Counted from the first letter of the stretch, positions 52,923-61,720 are shown. The stretch is DNA of 64,000 nt from Pseudoxanthomonas suwonensis (GCF_000972865.1 NZ_CP011144.1:3469118-3533117); one strand, 5' to 3'. Translations and numbers: made by a program. Notes: a model not told the origin generated them from the sequence alone.

Positions 52923-54491
52923 GTGACCGCTTCCCCCGCTGCCCGCCCGTCCTCCGCCCAGGTGTCGTCGAGCCCTGTTTCGATCCGCCAGGACGACCTG
53001 ATCCAGTCGGTCGCCGACGCGTTGCAGTACATCAGCTACTACCACCCGGTCGACTACATCCGGAACCTCGCCGCCGCCTACGAGCGCGAGGAATCGCCCG
53101 CGGCCAAGGACGCGATGGCGCAGATCCTGATCAACTCGCGCATGTGCGCCGAGGGCCACCGCCCGATCTGCCAGGACACCGGGATCGTCACCGTGTTCCT
53201 CGAGATCGGCATGCACGTGCGCTGGGACGACGCGACCATGGGCGTGGAGGAGATGGTCAACGAGGGCGTGCGCCGCGCCTACGACCATCCGGACAACAAG
53301 CTGCGCGCCAGCGTGCTGGCCGACCCGGCCGGCAAGCGCCGGAACACGAAGGACAACACCCCGGCGGTGGTCAACGTCAGGGTCGTGCCGGGCAACACCG
53401 TGGACGTGATCGTCGCGGCCAAGGGCGGCGGTTCGGAGGCCAAGAGCAAGTTCGCCATGCTCAATCCGTCCGACTCGATCGTGGACTGGGTGCTGAAGAC
53501 GGTGCCGACCATGGGCGCCGGCTGGTGCCCGCCGGGCATGCTCGGCATCGGCATCGGCGGCACCGCCGAGAAGGCGATGCTGCTGGCCAAGGAGGCGCTG
53601 ATGGAGCCGATCGACATCGTCGACCTCAAGGCCCGCGGCGCATCGAACCGTGCCGAGGAGCTGCGCCTGGAGCTGTACGAGAAGGTCAACGCGCTGGGCA
53701 TCGGCGCGCAGGGCCTGGGCGGGCTGACCACGGTGCTGGACATCAAGGTCAAGGACTACCCGACCCACGCGGCCAACCTGCCGGTGGCGATGATCCCCAA
53801 CTGCGCGGCCACCCGCCATGCGCACTTCACGCTGGACGGCAGCGGTCCGGTCGCGCTGGATCCGCCCTCGCTGGAGGACTGGCCGAAGCTGACCTACAAC
53901 CCGCAGAACGCGCGCCGGGTGGACCTGGACACGATCACCCGCGAGGAAGTGGCCACGTTCAAGCCGGGCGAGGTGCTGCTGCTCAACGGCAAGCTGCTGA
54001 CCGGCCGCGACGCGGCGCACAAGCGCATGGTCGACATGCTCAACCGCGGCGAGAAGCTGCCGGTGGACTTCACCGACCGCTTCATCTACTACGTCGGCCC
54101 GGTCGACCCGGTGCGCGACGAGGTGGTCGGTCCGGCCGGTCCGACCACGGCCACGCGCATGGACAAGTTCACCCGGCAGATGCTGGAGCAGACCGGCCTG
54201 CTGGGCATGGTCGGCAAGTCCGAGCGCGGCGACGCGGCGATCGAGGCGATCCGCGACAACCGGGCGGTGTACCTGATGGCGGTCGGCGGCTCGGCCTACT
54301 TGGTGTCCAAGGCGATCAAGGCGTCGAAGGTGCTGGCATTCGAGGACCTGGGCATGGAGGCGATCTACGAGTTCGAGGTCAGGGACATGCCGGTGACCGT
54401 GGCGGTGGATGCCAGCGGCGAGTCGGTGCACAAGACCGGCCCGCGCGAGTGGCAGGCGCGGATCGGCAAGATCCCGGTGGTGGTGGCGTAG
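52923..54491 (+). CDS. fumA: Class I fumarate hydratase (4Fe-4S)
   Basis: 522 aa oxygen-sensitive fumarase. The three cluster cysteines are seen in ICQDTGIVTVF, GAGWCPPGMLGIGIGGT and IPNCAATRHAHF. Both halves (alpha N-domain and beta C-domain) are in one chain. The GTG at 52923, after the -10-like TAAAAT at 52886, gives the shortest sensible N-terminus; an ATG at 52890 overlaps the -10 and was rejected, but the exact start is uncertain. fumA is a family name here; the sequence could equally be called fumB. Confidence 0.9.
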   Translation: MTASPAARPSSAQVSSSPVSIRQDDLIQSVADALQYISYYHPVDYIRNLAAAYEREESPAAKDAMAQILINSRMCAEGHRPICQDTGIVTVFLEIGMHVRWDDATMGVEEMVNEGVRRAYDHPDNKLRASVLADPAGKRRNTKDNTPAVVNVRVVPGNTVDVIVAAKGGGSEAKSKFAMLNPSDSIVDWVLKTVPTMGAGWCPPGMLGIGIGGTAEKAMLLAKEALMEPIDIVDLKARGASNRAEELRLELYEKVNALGIGAQGLGGLTTVLDIKVKDYPTHAANLPVAMIPNCAATRHAHFTLDGSGPVALDPPSLEDWPKLTYNPQNARRVDLDTITREEVATFKPGEVLLLNGKLLTGRDAAHKRMVDMLNRGEKLPVDFTDRFIYYVGPVDPVRDEVVGPAGPTTATRMDKFTRQMLEQTGLLGMVGKSERGDAAIEAIRDNRAVYLMAVGGSAYLVSKAIKASKVLAFEDLGMEAIYEFEVRDMPVTVAVDASGESVHKTGPREWQARIGKIPVVVA

Positions 54492-54553
54492 GGCGCGCCG
54501 CGGCTGGGTGCATGGGATGGGCCGGCAGCGATGCCGGCCCGTTCTGCGTTCGA

Positions 54554-54780
54554 GGAAGCCAAAACCATGGCCAAAGCAGGAAGTCCAGGGCGCCTGTCGT
54601 GGCCGGCTTCGGTCTGAGCCGCGGCAGGCCGGGCGTATTGCGGTCGGCTCGGCGGCACATCCGTGTGCCGACTCGCCGACGTGGCCATCCATGGCCACTG
54701 CCGCAATACGCCCGGCCTGCCACGTCTTCGGGAGCTTCGGGGTCGTCGCTTCTTAGGGAGCCATGAGGTCGTGGCTTCGA
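54554..54780 (-). repeat. Structured interspersed repeat, subtype A, copy A4
   Basis: Minus orientation. Perfect 21-bp outer stem (54623-54643 with 54701-54721) with the variant GGGCGTATTG, inner hairpins at 54681-54698 and 54654-54669 (loops TGGA and CGGA on the minus strand), and the tail at 54554-54600. Its leader appears twice (about 54780-54758 and 54750-54722), an internal duplication. It fills the first half of the 452-bp gap between the fumarase and GST genes. Confidence 0.9.
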
Positions 54781-54814
54781 TCGATCAAAGGTTTGACCTT
54801 TGCGGTGTTCGGCT

Positions 54815-54861
54815 TTGAAGCTCCTCTCCCTCCGGGAGAGGGGTTGGGGTGAGGGTACGGC
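54815..54861 (+). repeat. Intergenic palindromic repeat, class E
   Basis: TTGAAGCTCCTCTCCCTCCG then GGAGAGGGGTTGGGGTGAGGG. Matches the unit at 15366-15427 on the opposite strand, without that copy's insertion. The rest of the gap up to the GST gene shows nothing recognisable. Confidence 0.8.
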
Positions 54862-54943
54862 GGAGCCGCCGCGGCTGCGTTGTGTACGTCGCTCCCGTCG
54901 ACCTGGCAGGGACGGTAATCTGGCTTCTTTCCCGGAGCCGCCC

Positions 54944-55579
54944 ATGTCCGTCGTCCTCTACGGTTCGCCCAGCACTGCTTCGCTGGTCGTGCACTGGCTG
55001 CTGATCGAACTGGGCGTCGACCATGAACTGCGCCAGCTCGACTTCGACCGGCGCGAGCAGAAGTCGCCGGAGTACCTGGCGATCAACCCCGCGGGCCGGG
55101 TGCCCACCTTGCTGATCGACGGCCAGGTGCTGACAGAGGCGGCGGCCATCGCCACGCATCTGGCCGAACTGCACCCGGCGGCCGGGCTGGCGCCGGCGCC
55201 GGGCACGCACGAGCGCGGCGACTACTACCGCTGGATGTTCTTCTGCGCCAACACGCTGCAGCCTGCCTACCGTGCCTGGTTCTACCCGGACGAGCCGGCA
55301 GGTGCGGGCAACCAGGAGGCGGTCAAGGCGCAGGCACGCGCGCAACTGGAGGCGGCCTGGCAGCAGGTGGCCGACCACCTGCGGGACGGCGGCCCGTACC
55401 TGCTCGGCGCGCGGCTGTCGGCGGCCGACTTCCTGTTGACCATGCTGATGCGCTGGTCGCGCAACATGCCGCGGCCGACCGACGCCTGGCCGGTGCTGGC
55501 CGCCTACGCGCGGCGGATGAAAGACCGTCCGTCCTTCGGCGAGGTCTACCGGCGCGAGGGCATCGGCGACTGGACCTGA
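54944..55579 (+). CDS. Glutathione S-transferase family protein
   Basis: 211 aa, thioredoxin-fold N-domain (VVLYGSPSTASLVVHWLLIELGVDHELRQLDFD, NPAGRVPTLLIDGQVLTEAAAI) and helical C-domain (GARLSAADFLLTMLMRW with the N-capping Asp). The catalytic residue is probably a serine in YGSPSTAS. Substrate unknown. The ATG at 54944 was chosen; longer frames upstream run through repeat E. Confidence 0.9.
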   Translation: MSVVLYGSPSTASLVVHWLLIELGVDHELRQLDFDRREQKSPEYLAINPAGRVPTLLIDGQVLTEAAAIATHLAELHPAAGLAPAPGTHERGDYYRWMFFCANTLQPAYRAWFYPDEPAGAGNQEAVKAQARAQLEAAWQQVADHLRDGGPYLLGARLSAADFLLTMLMRWSRNMPRPTDAWPVLAAYARRMKDRPSFGEVYRREGIGDWT

Positions 55580-55613
55580 GGGCGGAGGCGGGACCGCCGA
55601 TCGCGACGTCGGC

Positions 55614-56723
55614 TCAGTCCTCGTACTCGTCGTAGTGCTTGCGGCGCCGGAACGGCATCAGGTGCTGGTGCAGGATCCCGCGCGGCACCGTTTCCAGCTT
55701 CATCACTCCGTACTCCTCCGGCCAGCTGCCGTCCTTCGGCAGGCGGAAGGTGCCCATCAGCATGTCCACCAGCGGCAGGTGGATGGCGTAGTTCGCATCG
55801 AGGTAGTCCGGGTGCCGAGCATGGTGCCAGTGGTGGTAGCGCGGCAGCACAAGCACGTATTCCAGCCAGCCGAAGCGCAGGCCCAGGTTGGCGTGCGCCA
55901 GCACCGCCTGCAGGCCGACCAGGATCACGTAGGCGTTCACCGCCGGCTGGGAGAAGCCCAGCACCAGCAGCGGCAGCAGCACGAAGCTGCGGGTGAGCAC
56001 GATCTCGACCAGGTGCATGCGCGAGCCGGCCAGCCAGTCCATCGCCCGGCTGGAGTGGTGCACGGCGTGGAAGCGCCAGAGCCACGGGGTGTTGTGGTAG
56101 GTCCGGTGCAGGGTCGCCTGGGCCAGGTCGGCCACGAACACCGCCAGCAGGAACTGCGCCCAGACGGGCAGCGCCTGGATGGCGTCCTTCAGCGCGGGGA
56201 AGGCGGCGAGCCCGGCGATGGTCGAGGTCCAGGCGGTGACCAGGATCAGGATGAACTGGACCAGCACGTGGCCGACGAAGAAGTAGGCCAGGTCGGTGCG
56301 CCAGCCCGGCCGCAGCGGCGACATCCGGCGCTGGCCGAGGTAACGCTCCAGCGGCACGAACACCAGCGCCGAGAAGAACAGCGACAGCACGAACCAGTCC
56401 ATGCCCAGCGACCACGGGGTCTGGCCGATGGCGTCGAAGCGCACGTTGGTGCCGCCGAGCAGTACCGCCAACGTGGCCGAGCCCACGCCGAGCAGGGCCA
56501 CGCGCCGGCTGCGGCCGCGCATGACCGCCAGGGTGCCCAGCACGAACGCGGCGACCATGCCGACCAGCAGCAGGCGGCGGGCGAACTGCTCGCTGTAGAC
56601 CGCGCGGAACTCGCGGCTGGTCAGCAGTTCGGGGAAGTGGAAGCAGAGCACCGCCAGCAGGCTCAGCAGCCCGAGCATGGCCGAGGCGTAGGCGATGAAC
56701 GAGTGCTCTGCGTGTGGCTGCAA
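55614..56723 (-). CDS. Sterol desaturase/fatty acid hydroxylase family protein
   Basis: 369 aa, six to eight membrane helices. The di-iron histidine boxes are HRTYHNTPWLWRFHAVHHSS and HHWHHARHPDY, with an upstream HVLVQF. Family enzymes hydroxylate or desaturate lipids; in bacteria substrates include hopanoids, carotenoids and alkylglycerols. No ATG gives a complete first helix; a TTG at 56723 preceded by GGAAGCGCC was chosen, with ATG 56681 as the alternative. Confidence 0.85.
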   Translation of the reverse strand: MQPHAEHSFIAYASAMLGLLSLLAVLCFHFPELLTSREFRAVYSEQFARRLLLVGMVAAFVLGTLAVMRGRSRRVALLGVGSATLAVLLGGTNVRFDAIGQTPWSLGMDWFVLSLFFSALVFVPLERYLGQRRMSPLRPGWRTDLAYFFVGHVLVQFILILVTAWTSTIAGLAAFPALKDAIQALPVWAQFLLAVFVADLAQATLHRTYHNTPWLWRFHAVHHSSRAMDWLAGSRMHLVEIVLTRSFVLLPLLVLGFSQPAVNAYVILVGLQAVLAHANLGLRFGWLEYVLVLPRYHHWHHARHPDYLDANYAIHLPLVDMLMGTFRLPKDGSWPEEYGVMKLETVPRGILHQHLMPFRRRKHYDEYED

Positions 56724-56783
56724 GGCGCTTCCCCAAGCGTGGGCCTGGCGCCGATGATACGCGGCGCCAGGCGCCGCGCCTCC

Positions 56784-56880
56784 TGTAGGAGCCGGGTTCA
56801 GCCGGCGACACGACGCCGTCGGCACAGGCGACGTGCCCATGATTCCGACGCCCCCGTCGCCAGCAAGCTGTGCTCCTACA
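56784..56880. repeat. GTAG-type REP dyad, copy C2
   Basis: 97 bp from TGTAGGAGC to GCTCCTACA with a core (GACGCCGTCGGC...GGCGAC...GATTCCGACGCC) nearly identical to copy C1. Arms have diverged in the middle. It lies between the sterol desaturase start and the end of arsC. Confidence 0.85.
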
Positions 56881-56889
56881 AGGAGCGGG

Positions 56890-57240
56890 TCAGTCCAGCA
56901 GCTCGAGCACCGTTTCCGGCGGCCGGCACAGCCGGGTGCCGCGCGGGGCGATCACCACCGGCCGATTGATCAGCACTGGGTGCTTCTGCATCGCCTCGAG
57001 CAGCGTCGCCTCGTCCGCGTCGGCCAGGCCCAGTTCGCGGAACAGCGGCTCCTTCTCGCGCACCAGCCCGCGCAGGCCGAGCCCGCTGTCGGCAGCGACC
57101 TGGTGCAGGGTCGCCGTGTCCGGCGGCTCGGCCAGGTAGTCGACCACCACTGGCTGGATGCCGCGCTCGCGCAGCAGCTGCAGCGCACCGCGCGAGTTGG
57201 AGCAGCGCGGGTTGTGCCAGATCGTCACGCCGCCGGCCAT
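56890..57240 (-). CDS. arsC: Arsenate reductase (glutaredoxin-type)
   Basis: 116 aa ArsC/Spx-fold protein: TIWHNPRCSNSRGALQLL with catalytic C13, and the conserved LINRPVVIAPRGTRLCRPPE with the arginine triad typical of true glutaredoxin-dependent arsenate reductases. No ars operon is nearby, so a different, housekeeping reductase role is possible. The start overlaps the pldA stop (TGATG). Confidence 0.88.
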   Translation of the reverse strand: MAGGVTIWHNPRCSNSRGALQLLRERGIQPVVVDYLAEPPDTATLHQVAADSGLGLRGLVREKEPLFRELGLADADEATLLEAMQKHPVLINRPVVIAPRGTRLCRPPETVLELLD

Positions 57241-58430
57241 CAGAACCACTCCAGCAGGGCGAAGCCGACGCCGATGTAGGTGGCGCGGTGGTTGTAGTCG
57301 ATCAGGCTCTCGCCGTAGCCGTCGAACACCTGCACGTGGCCCCGCAGCAGGTTGTTGATCGGGAAGCCCCAGTCCAGCTGCAGCGAACCGTTCGAGCGGT
57401 CGCCGCCGCGCAGCGAGTGCCGCCCGGTCAGGCTGAGCTCGTGGCCGTTGCGGTTGTAGACCAGCATCGCGTCGCCGCGGCCGATGAAGTCCTCGATGTC
57501 CGGGTTGTTGTCGTCCCGCCCGCTCTCGTTGAACCGGTACCAGGGGCGGACCACCAGGGCCCAGTGCTCGCGGTCCAGGCCGACGCTGAAGATGGCCCGG
57601 TTCCAGCTGCGCGAGAGCGGGTCGCTGCGGCCGTTGGACTGGTGGTTGAGGCTCACGCCCATCATCCGCCCGTTCCAGCCCAGCAGGCGGTAGCTGTTGC
57701 GGACCACGAACATGACCTCCGGCTCGTAGTTGGTCTCGCGGAACGGGCGCGAGATCTCCGAGTTGTAGGCCTGCCAGCGCGAGCTCTGGCTGTAGGCGGC
57801 CCAGATGTCGCCGTTGTCGCCGAGCAGGTTCTCGGCCAGCTTGGTCTTGAAGCTGATCTGGAACTTGGCCTCGATGCTGTCCAGTTCCTCGGGCTCGGTG
57901 ACCGTGTTGTTCGGATTGGGCGAGGAGGGGGTGTCGTTGATCTTGCTGGTCCAGAACGCGGGCAGCGCGTAGACCGGCTTGTAGGCGCGCAGCTGGAAGA
58001 TGCCCAGCTTGGAGTCCCTGGCCAGTTCCCAGCGGCTGTCGAGCAGCGAGCCGCGGCCGGCGTTGGCGATGGTCGCGCGGTCGGCCGGGTCGTAGGCGAG
58101 GTCGTCGCGGCGGAACAGCTCGCCGGTGCGATGGCGCGCGCGTTCGGCCATGCCGGCATCGGCGGGCCGGGCTGCCGCCCGTTCCTGTGCGCGCTGTTCG
58201 TCCATCTTGGCCTCGGCCTCGCGCGCGGCCTGGTCGGCCTGCTGCGGGCTCGGCGCCGAATAGCCGAGCGCGGCGTCGTAGCAGGCCAGGCGCGCGGCAT
58301 CGGATGCCAGCGACAGGCAGGCATCGGCTGACACGGGCCGGGTGACGATCTCCTGCGCGGCCAGCGGCGCGGCCATTGCCGCGGCGAGCACGCAGAGCAG
58401 GTAAGGGGCGAGCGGACGATGTCTTTTCAA
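57240..58430 (-). CDS. pldA: Outer membrane phospholipase A
   Basis: 396 aa with a signal peptide ending MAAPLAAQ. The first 90 mature residues are a helical, low-complexity region; from about 130 it is a PldA-type beta-barrel. Active-site NHQSNGRSDPLSRSWNR gives H263 and S265 (with N266 nearby). The barrel ends in LLEWF, with a C-terminal aromatic signature. The enzyme clears phospholipids from the outer leaflet under calcium. Confidence 0.92.
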   Translation of the reverse strand: MKRHRPLAPYLLCVLAAAMAAPLAAQEIVTRPVSADACLSLASDAARLACYDAALGYSAPSPQQADQAAREAEAKMDEQRAQERAAARPADAGMAERARHRTGELFRRDDLAYDPADRATIANAGRGSLLDSRWELARDSKLGIFQLRAYKPVYALPAFWTSKINDTPSSPNPNNTVTEPEELDSIEAKFQISFKTKLAENLLGDNGDIWAAYSQSSRWQAYNSEISRPFRETNYEPEVMFVVRNSYRLLGWNGRMMGVSLNHQSNGRSDPLSRSWNRAIFSVGLDREHWALVVRPWYRFNESGRDDNNPDIEDFIGRGDAMLVYNRNGHELSLTGRHSLRGGDRSNGSLQLDWGFPINNLLRGHVQVFDGYGESLIDYNHRATYIGVGFALLEWF

Positions 58431-58464
58431 GTGGAGGCTCCTGCCGCGTGCATGGCGCGCGGCA

Positions 58465-58950
58465 TCAGAAGAACCAGGCCAGGACGAAGAACCCGACCAT
58501 CGCGAACGCCAGCGCGAGCTTCAGCACCGTGCCCAGCAGCAGTCCCAGCCAGGTGGCGAGGCCGACGTGGGTGGCCCGGCGCAGCGCCCGGGTATGCCAC
58601 AGCTCGCCGAGCAGGGCGCCGAGGAACGGTCCGGCCAGCAGGCCCAGCGGACCGAAGAACAGGCCGACCAGGGTGCCCAGCGCAGCGCCCCAGACCGCCA
58701 GCGGCCCGGCGCCTACCCGCTTGGCACCGGCAGCGGTGGCGACGAAGTCGGCGACGATCGACAGCAGGGTGAGCAGGCCAAGGACCACCAGGGCCAGCGG
58801 GCCGATCCGCTGGAAGTCCCCGGCCCAGGCCGCCAGCAGCATCCCGACGAAGACCAGCGGCAGCCCGGGCAGGGCCGGCAGGATCACCCCGGCCAGCCCG
58901 ACCAGGACCAGCAGGGCCGCGATGGCGTACCAGAACAGGGTGGGGTCCAT
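58465..58950 (-). CDS. DUF456 membrane protein
   Basis: 161 aa, four or five hydrophobic segments rich in Gly/Ala/Leu (LLVLVGLAGVILPALPGLPLVF, GLFFGPLGLLAGPFLGALLGELW). This layout, with repeated G-P-L-G turns, identifies DUF456. The start at 58950 was chosen as the first Met before the first helix. Function unknown. Confidence 0.87.
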   Translation of the reverse strand: MDPTLFWYAIAALLVLVGLAGVILPALPGLPLVFVGMLLAAWAGDFQRIGPLALVVLGLLTLLSIVADFVATAAGAKRVGAGPLAVWGAALGTLVGLFFGPLGLLAGPFLGALLGELWHTRALRRATHVGLATWLGLLLGTVLKLALAFAMVGFFVLAWFF

Positions 58951-59208
58951 CGTCGCGGGGGTCCTTTCCGGGGAGGTGCGCCAAGTCCTTGCCATCATTG
59001 CATTTCCCCTGAACGAGGGGTAACTTTGGGGTCGCTGCGCTTGGCAAGGTCACCGTGAACCGTGGCCTGTGATGCGGTAGGTCCAGAGTAGGTGATCGTG
59101 TGATCGTGATGGTCCGCTACCAATCGTTACACCTCGCGTTCTCCTTGCAACCAGCCGCCGTGGCAACGGCGTAACCACCACCCAGCACAGTTCGAGGAGT
59201 CAGCAGTA
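58951..59208 (+). promoter_or_regulatory. Leader region of the cold-shock gene
   Basis: 258 bp between divergent DUF456 and csp. It contains a CCCCT-GAACG-AGGGG hairpin (59006-59020) and a lower-GC stretch from about 59090 (direct repeats of GATCGTG). Long leaders with structure are typical of cold-shock genes, but no cold box is identified with certainty. Confidence 0.35.
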
Positions 59209-59418
59209 ATGGCAGAGCGCGAGACCGGCACCGTGAAGTGGTTCAACGATGCCAAAGGATTCGGATTCATCAGTCGCGAGAACGGCGAGGACGTGTTCGT
59301 GCATTTCCGCGCCATCCAGATGCAGGGTTTCAAGAGCCTGAAGGAAGGCCAGAGGGTCACCTTCACCGTCGTGCAGGGCCAGAAGGGCCTGCAGGCGGAC
59401 GCGGTCCAGGCCGCCTGA
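59209..59418 (+). CDS. Cold-shock domain protein
   Basis: 69 aa single-stranded nucleic-acid-binding chaperone. RNP1 KGFGFI and RNP2 VFVHF, and the start [19 protein letters not shown] are canonical for CspA-like proteins. A good terminator follows at 59448-59480. Whether it is cold-induced or constitutive cannot be told from sequence. Confidence 0.95.
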   Translation: MAERETGTVKWFNDAKGFGFISRENGEDVFVHFRAIQMQGFKSLKEGQRVTFTVVQGQKGLQADAVQAA

Positions 59419-59447
59419 GAAACGCTGCCGCAAAACTTGCTGCAAAC

Positions 59448-59480
59448 GGAACGGCCCGCCAGTAGCGGGCCGTTCCTTTT
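59448..59480 (+). terminator. Intrinsic terminator of the cold-shock gene
   Basis: Perfect 12-bp stem (GGAACGGCCCGC / GCGGGCCGTTCC), loop CAGTA, followed by TTTT. Placed 30 bp after the csp stop. Confidence 0.92.
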
Positions 59481-59541
59481 CCGCCCCTCCCTTTCGCCGC
59501 AGGCGAAGGGGGGGCAACGCGACGGGCGGGGGCAGGGCGCC

Positions 59542-60045
59542 TCAGCGCAGGACCACCTTGCCGTTGACCACGCGCACGTAGGTGTTCTCGCGGATGCCGC
59601 CGAGGTCGCGCTGGTTGATCACCACGGTGCGGCCGTCGTCCATGCGCACGTGCAGGTTGTAGGTATCGGAGGTGGCGCGGTTCTGGATGGCGTTGCCGGC
59701 CATCGCGCCCGCCGCCGCGCCGGCGACCGCCGACACGTTCTGGTTGCCCTTGCTGCCGCCGGTATGGTCGGAGATCTCGTGGCCGGCGACCGCGCCGACG
59801 ATGCCGCCGAGGATCGCGCCGGTGGCCGACGGGGCGCTGCGGTTGGACGGGATCACGTCGATCCGGGTCACCAGGCCGCAGTCGGCGCAGCGGACCTGCG
59901 AGGGATAGCCCGGGGCCGGGCTGCCGTAGCCGTAGTTCGGCGACGGCGCGGTGGCGCAGCCGCTCAACGCCAACAGGCCGAACGCGGCCACGCCCAGCGC
60001 GCGATAGGCGCCGGTTCGATAGGTGCCGGTAGTGTGCTGCTTCAT
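59542..60045 (-). CDS. Glycine-zipper 2TM lipoprotein
   Basis: 167 aa lipoprotein (lipobox LLALSGC, C30). Two glycine-zipper segments (GAILGGIVGAVAGHEI and AVAGAAAGAMAGNAI) and the preceding VIPSNRSAPSATGA are as in SlyB/OmpA-associated outer-membrane lipoproteins. The C-terminus YNLHVRMDDGRTVVINQRDLGGIRENTYVRVVNGKV is the usual YMDG-type OB-like domain. Probably an envelope-integrity protein. Confidence 0.88.
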   Translation of the reverse strand: MKQHTTGTYRTGAYRALGVAAFGLLALSGCATAPSPNYGYGSPAPGYPSQVRCADCGLVTRIDVIPSNRSAPSATGAILGGIVGAVAGHEISDHTGGSKGNQNVSAVAGAAAGAMAGNAIQNRATSDTYNLHVRMDDGRTVVINQRDLGGIRENTYVRVVNGKVVLR

Positions 60046-60212
60046 CTGTCTACTCCTGTATGACGGGTGGTGGAATACGACGGGTGGTGGAAGCGGATTG
60101 ATGTCCAGTGTGCCTCGTCGCGCTGCACGAACATCGTCATCCGCACAACGTGAATGCAGTGCCAAGCGGACGCGACGCCGTGCGCATCGCGCCCCGCGGC
60201 CTCAGCGGCGGT

Positions 60213-60647
60213 TCAGCGGAAATCGCGGTGACAGGCCTTGCAGTCCTCGCCGATGCGCTCGTTGACCGCGGCCAGCTGCGCGCAGTCCGCAGGAGGCGAC
60301 GCCAGCGCCTGGTCGAGGGTCGCGCGCAGTCCGCTGGCGGCGGTGCCGAAGCGCGCGTCGTCGCGCAGGCCCGGGAACGCGGCCTCGATGTCGTTGGACA
60401 GCGCGCGCAGCGACTGCAGCCGCGGCAGGGTGTCGCTGCCGGTGCAGCGATTGGCCTTGGCCGAGTTGCGCAGCTCCACCGACTGGCGCTGCATCACGTT
60501 CATCAGTGCCTCGGGAAACGGATCCATCCGCGCCTGCAGCGCGCGCAGCGCCATCACCGCGCAGACCGCACCGACGAGCAGGCCGAGCAGGAAAAGGAAC
60601 AGGTAGCGGCCTGCGTGGCTCGGGCGGCGGGGTTCCTGGCTGGCCAT
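60213..60647 (-). CDS. Membrane-tethered cytochrome c'-like protein
   Basis: 144 aa. Charged N-terminus then one transmembrane helix (about 15-37, YLFLFLLGLLVGAVCAVMAL), and a four-helix-type domain ending in EDCKACHRDFR, the CxxCH heme attachment site (C136, C139, H140) at the very C-terminus as in cytochrome c'. Family proteins bind NO/CO or serve in electron transfer. Membrane tethering by an uncleaved anchor is inferred. A single CxxCH makes cytochrome b562-like alternatives possible. Confidence 0.82.
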   Translation of the reverse strand: MASQEPRRPSHAGRYLFLFLLGLLVGAVCAVMALRALQARMDPFPEALMNVMQRQSVELRNSAKANRCTGSDTLPRLQSLRALSNDIEAAFPGLRDDARFGTAASGLRATLDQALASPPADCAQLAAVNERIGEDCKACHRDFR

Positions 60648-60728
60648 GCGGCGGGCTCCCTGGGGACGACGGACGGTGGATGGCGTGCGGGGATGATAGG
60701 TCGGCCGCGGGCATCGGCACAGCCCCGC

Positions 60729-60734
60729 TAGAAT
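60729..60734 (+). promoter_or_regulatory. -10 box, leaderless start of tcdA
   Basis: TAGAAT followed by six bases (GCGCGC) and ATG, the same spacing as the LytTR gene at 51952. No ribosome binding site lies between. Confidence 0.6.
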
Positions 60735-60740
60735 GCGCGC

Positions 60741-61538
60741 ATGGATGCATCCGTTCTCGAACGATTCGCCGGCATCGACCGGCTGTACGGCCGCGGCGCG
60801 GTGGAATGGCTGTCGGCGCGACGCGTGGCCGTGGTCGGGCTGGGTGGCGTCGGCTCCTGGGTGGCCGAGGCGCTGGCGCGCTCGGCGGTCGGCGGCCTGG
60901 CACTGATCGACGCCGACGACCTGTGCGTGTCCAACACCAACCGCCAGCTGCCGGCGCTGGCCGGGCAGTACGGGCGCAACAAGGCCGAGGCGATGGCCGA
61001 GCGCTGCCGGGCGATCAATCCGCTGATCGAGGCGCGGCCGGTGCCGGCCTTCCTCACCGGCGCCAACCTCGAGGAGCTGCTCGGCGGCGGCTTCGACCTG
61101 GTGGTCGACGCCTGCGACAGCTTCCGCACCAAGGTCGAGGCGATCGCCTGGTGCCGGCGGCGCAAGCAGCCGGTGCTGACCGTCGGCTCGGCCGGCGGGC
61201 GCACCGATCCGACCCTGGTGCGGGTGCGCGACCTGTCGCGCACCGAGCACGATGCGATGCTGGCGCTGGTGCGCAAGAAGCTGCGCGGCGAGTTCAATTT
61301 CCCGAAGAACCCGCAGCGCTACTTCGGCGTGCCGGCGGTGTACTCGCTGGAGAATGTGAAGTACCCGCAGGCGGACGGTAGCGTCTGCGGCCTGCGTCCG
61401 CAGCTGGGCGCCGATGCCGCGCTCAAGCTCGACTGCGGCGCGGGCCTGGGCGCGGCCACCCACATCACTGGCGCGTTCGCCTTCGCCGCGGCGGGCAAGG
61501 CGCTGGAAATGCTGCTCAAGCCCCGCGCTCCCTTGTAG
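60741..61538 (+). CDS. tcdA: tRNA threonylcarbamoyladenosine dehydratase
   Basis: 265 aa E1-like enzyme (TcdA/CsdL) that uses ATP to cyclise t6A to ct6A at tRNA position 37. N-terminal ATP motif VVGLGGVGSWVAEALARSA, adenylate-binding DADDLCVSNTNRQ, VVDACDSFRTKVEA, and the C-terminal ENVKYPQADGSVCGLRPQ cysteine loop. The stop codon TAG is the GTAG of a REP element, so the ancestral C-terminus may have been altered. Confidence 0.92.
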   Translation: MDASVLERFAGIDRLYGRGAVEWLSARRVAVVGLGGVGSWVAEALARSAVGGLALIDADDLCVSNTNRQLPALAGQYGRNKAEAMAERCRAINPLIEARPVPAFLTGANLEELLGGGFDLVVDACDSFRTKVEAIAWCRRRKQPVLTVGSAGGRTDPTLVRVRDLSRTEHDAMLALVRKKLRGEFNFPKNPQRYFGVPAVYSLENVKYPQADGSVCGLRPQLGADAALKLDCGAGLGAATHITGAFAFAAAGKALEMLLKPRAPL

Positions 61539-61630
61539 GAGCCGGGTTCAGCCGGCGACACGGGCGTCGGGAAAATGAGGGAGTCGCCTGTGCCGACGTG
61601 GCGTGTCGCCGGCTAAACCCGGCTCCTACA
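61534..61630. repeat. GTAG-type REP dyad, copy C3
   Basis: TGTAGGAGCCGGGTTCAGCC continuing to the mirror-image GGCTAAACCCGGCTCCTACA: 29-bp arms with one mismatch. Its left end overlaps the tcdA stop. A degenerate partial copy of the interior (CGGGCGTCGGAAACACGAAC) follows at about 61651-61702. Confidence 0.88.
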
Positions 61631-61720
61631 ACAGCCGAACCGACTCCAGTCGGCGGCACGGGCGTCGGAAACACGAACCAGTCGCCTGCGCCTGCGTGCA
61701 CACCACCGGCAGATCCGGCC

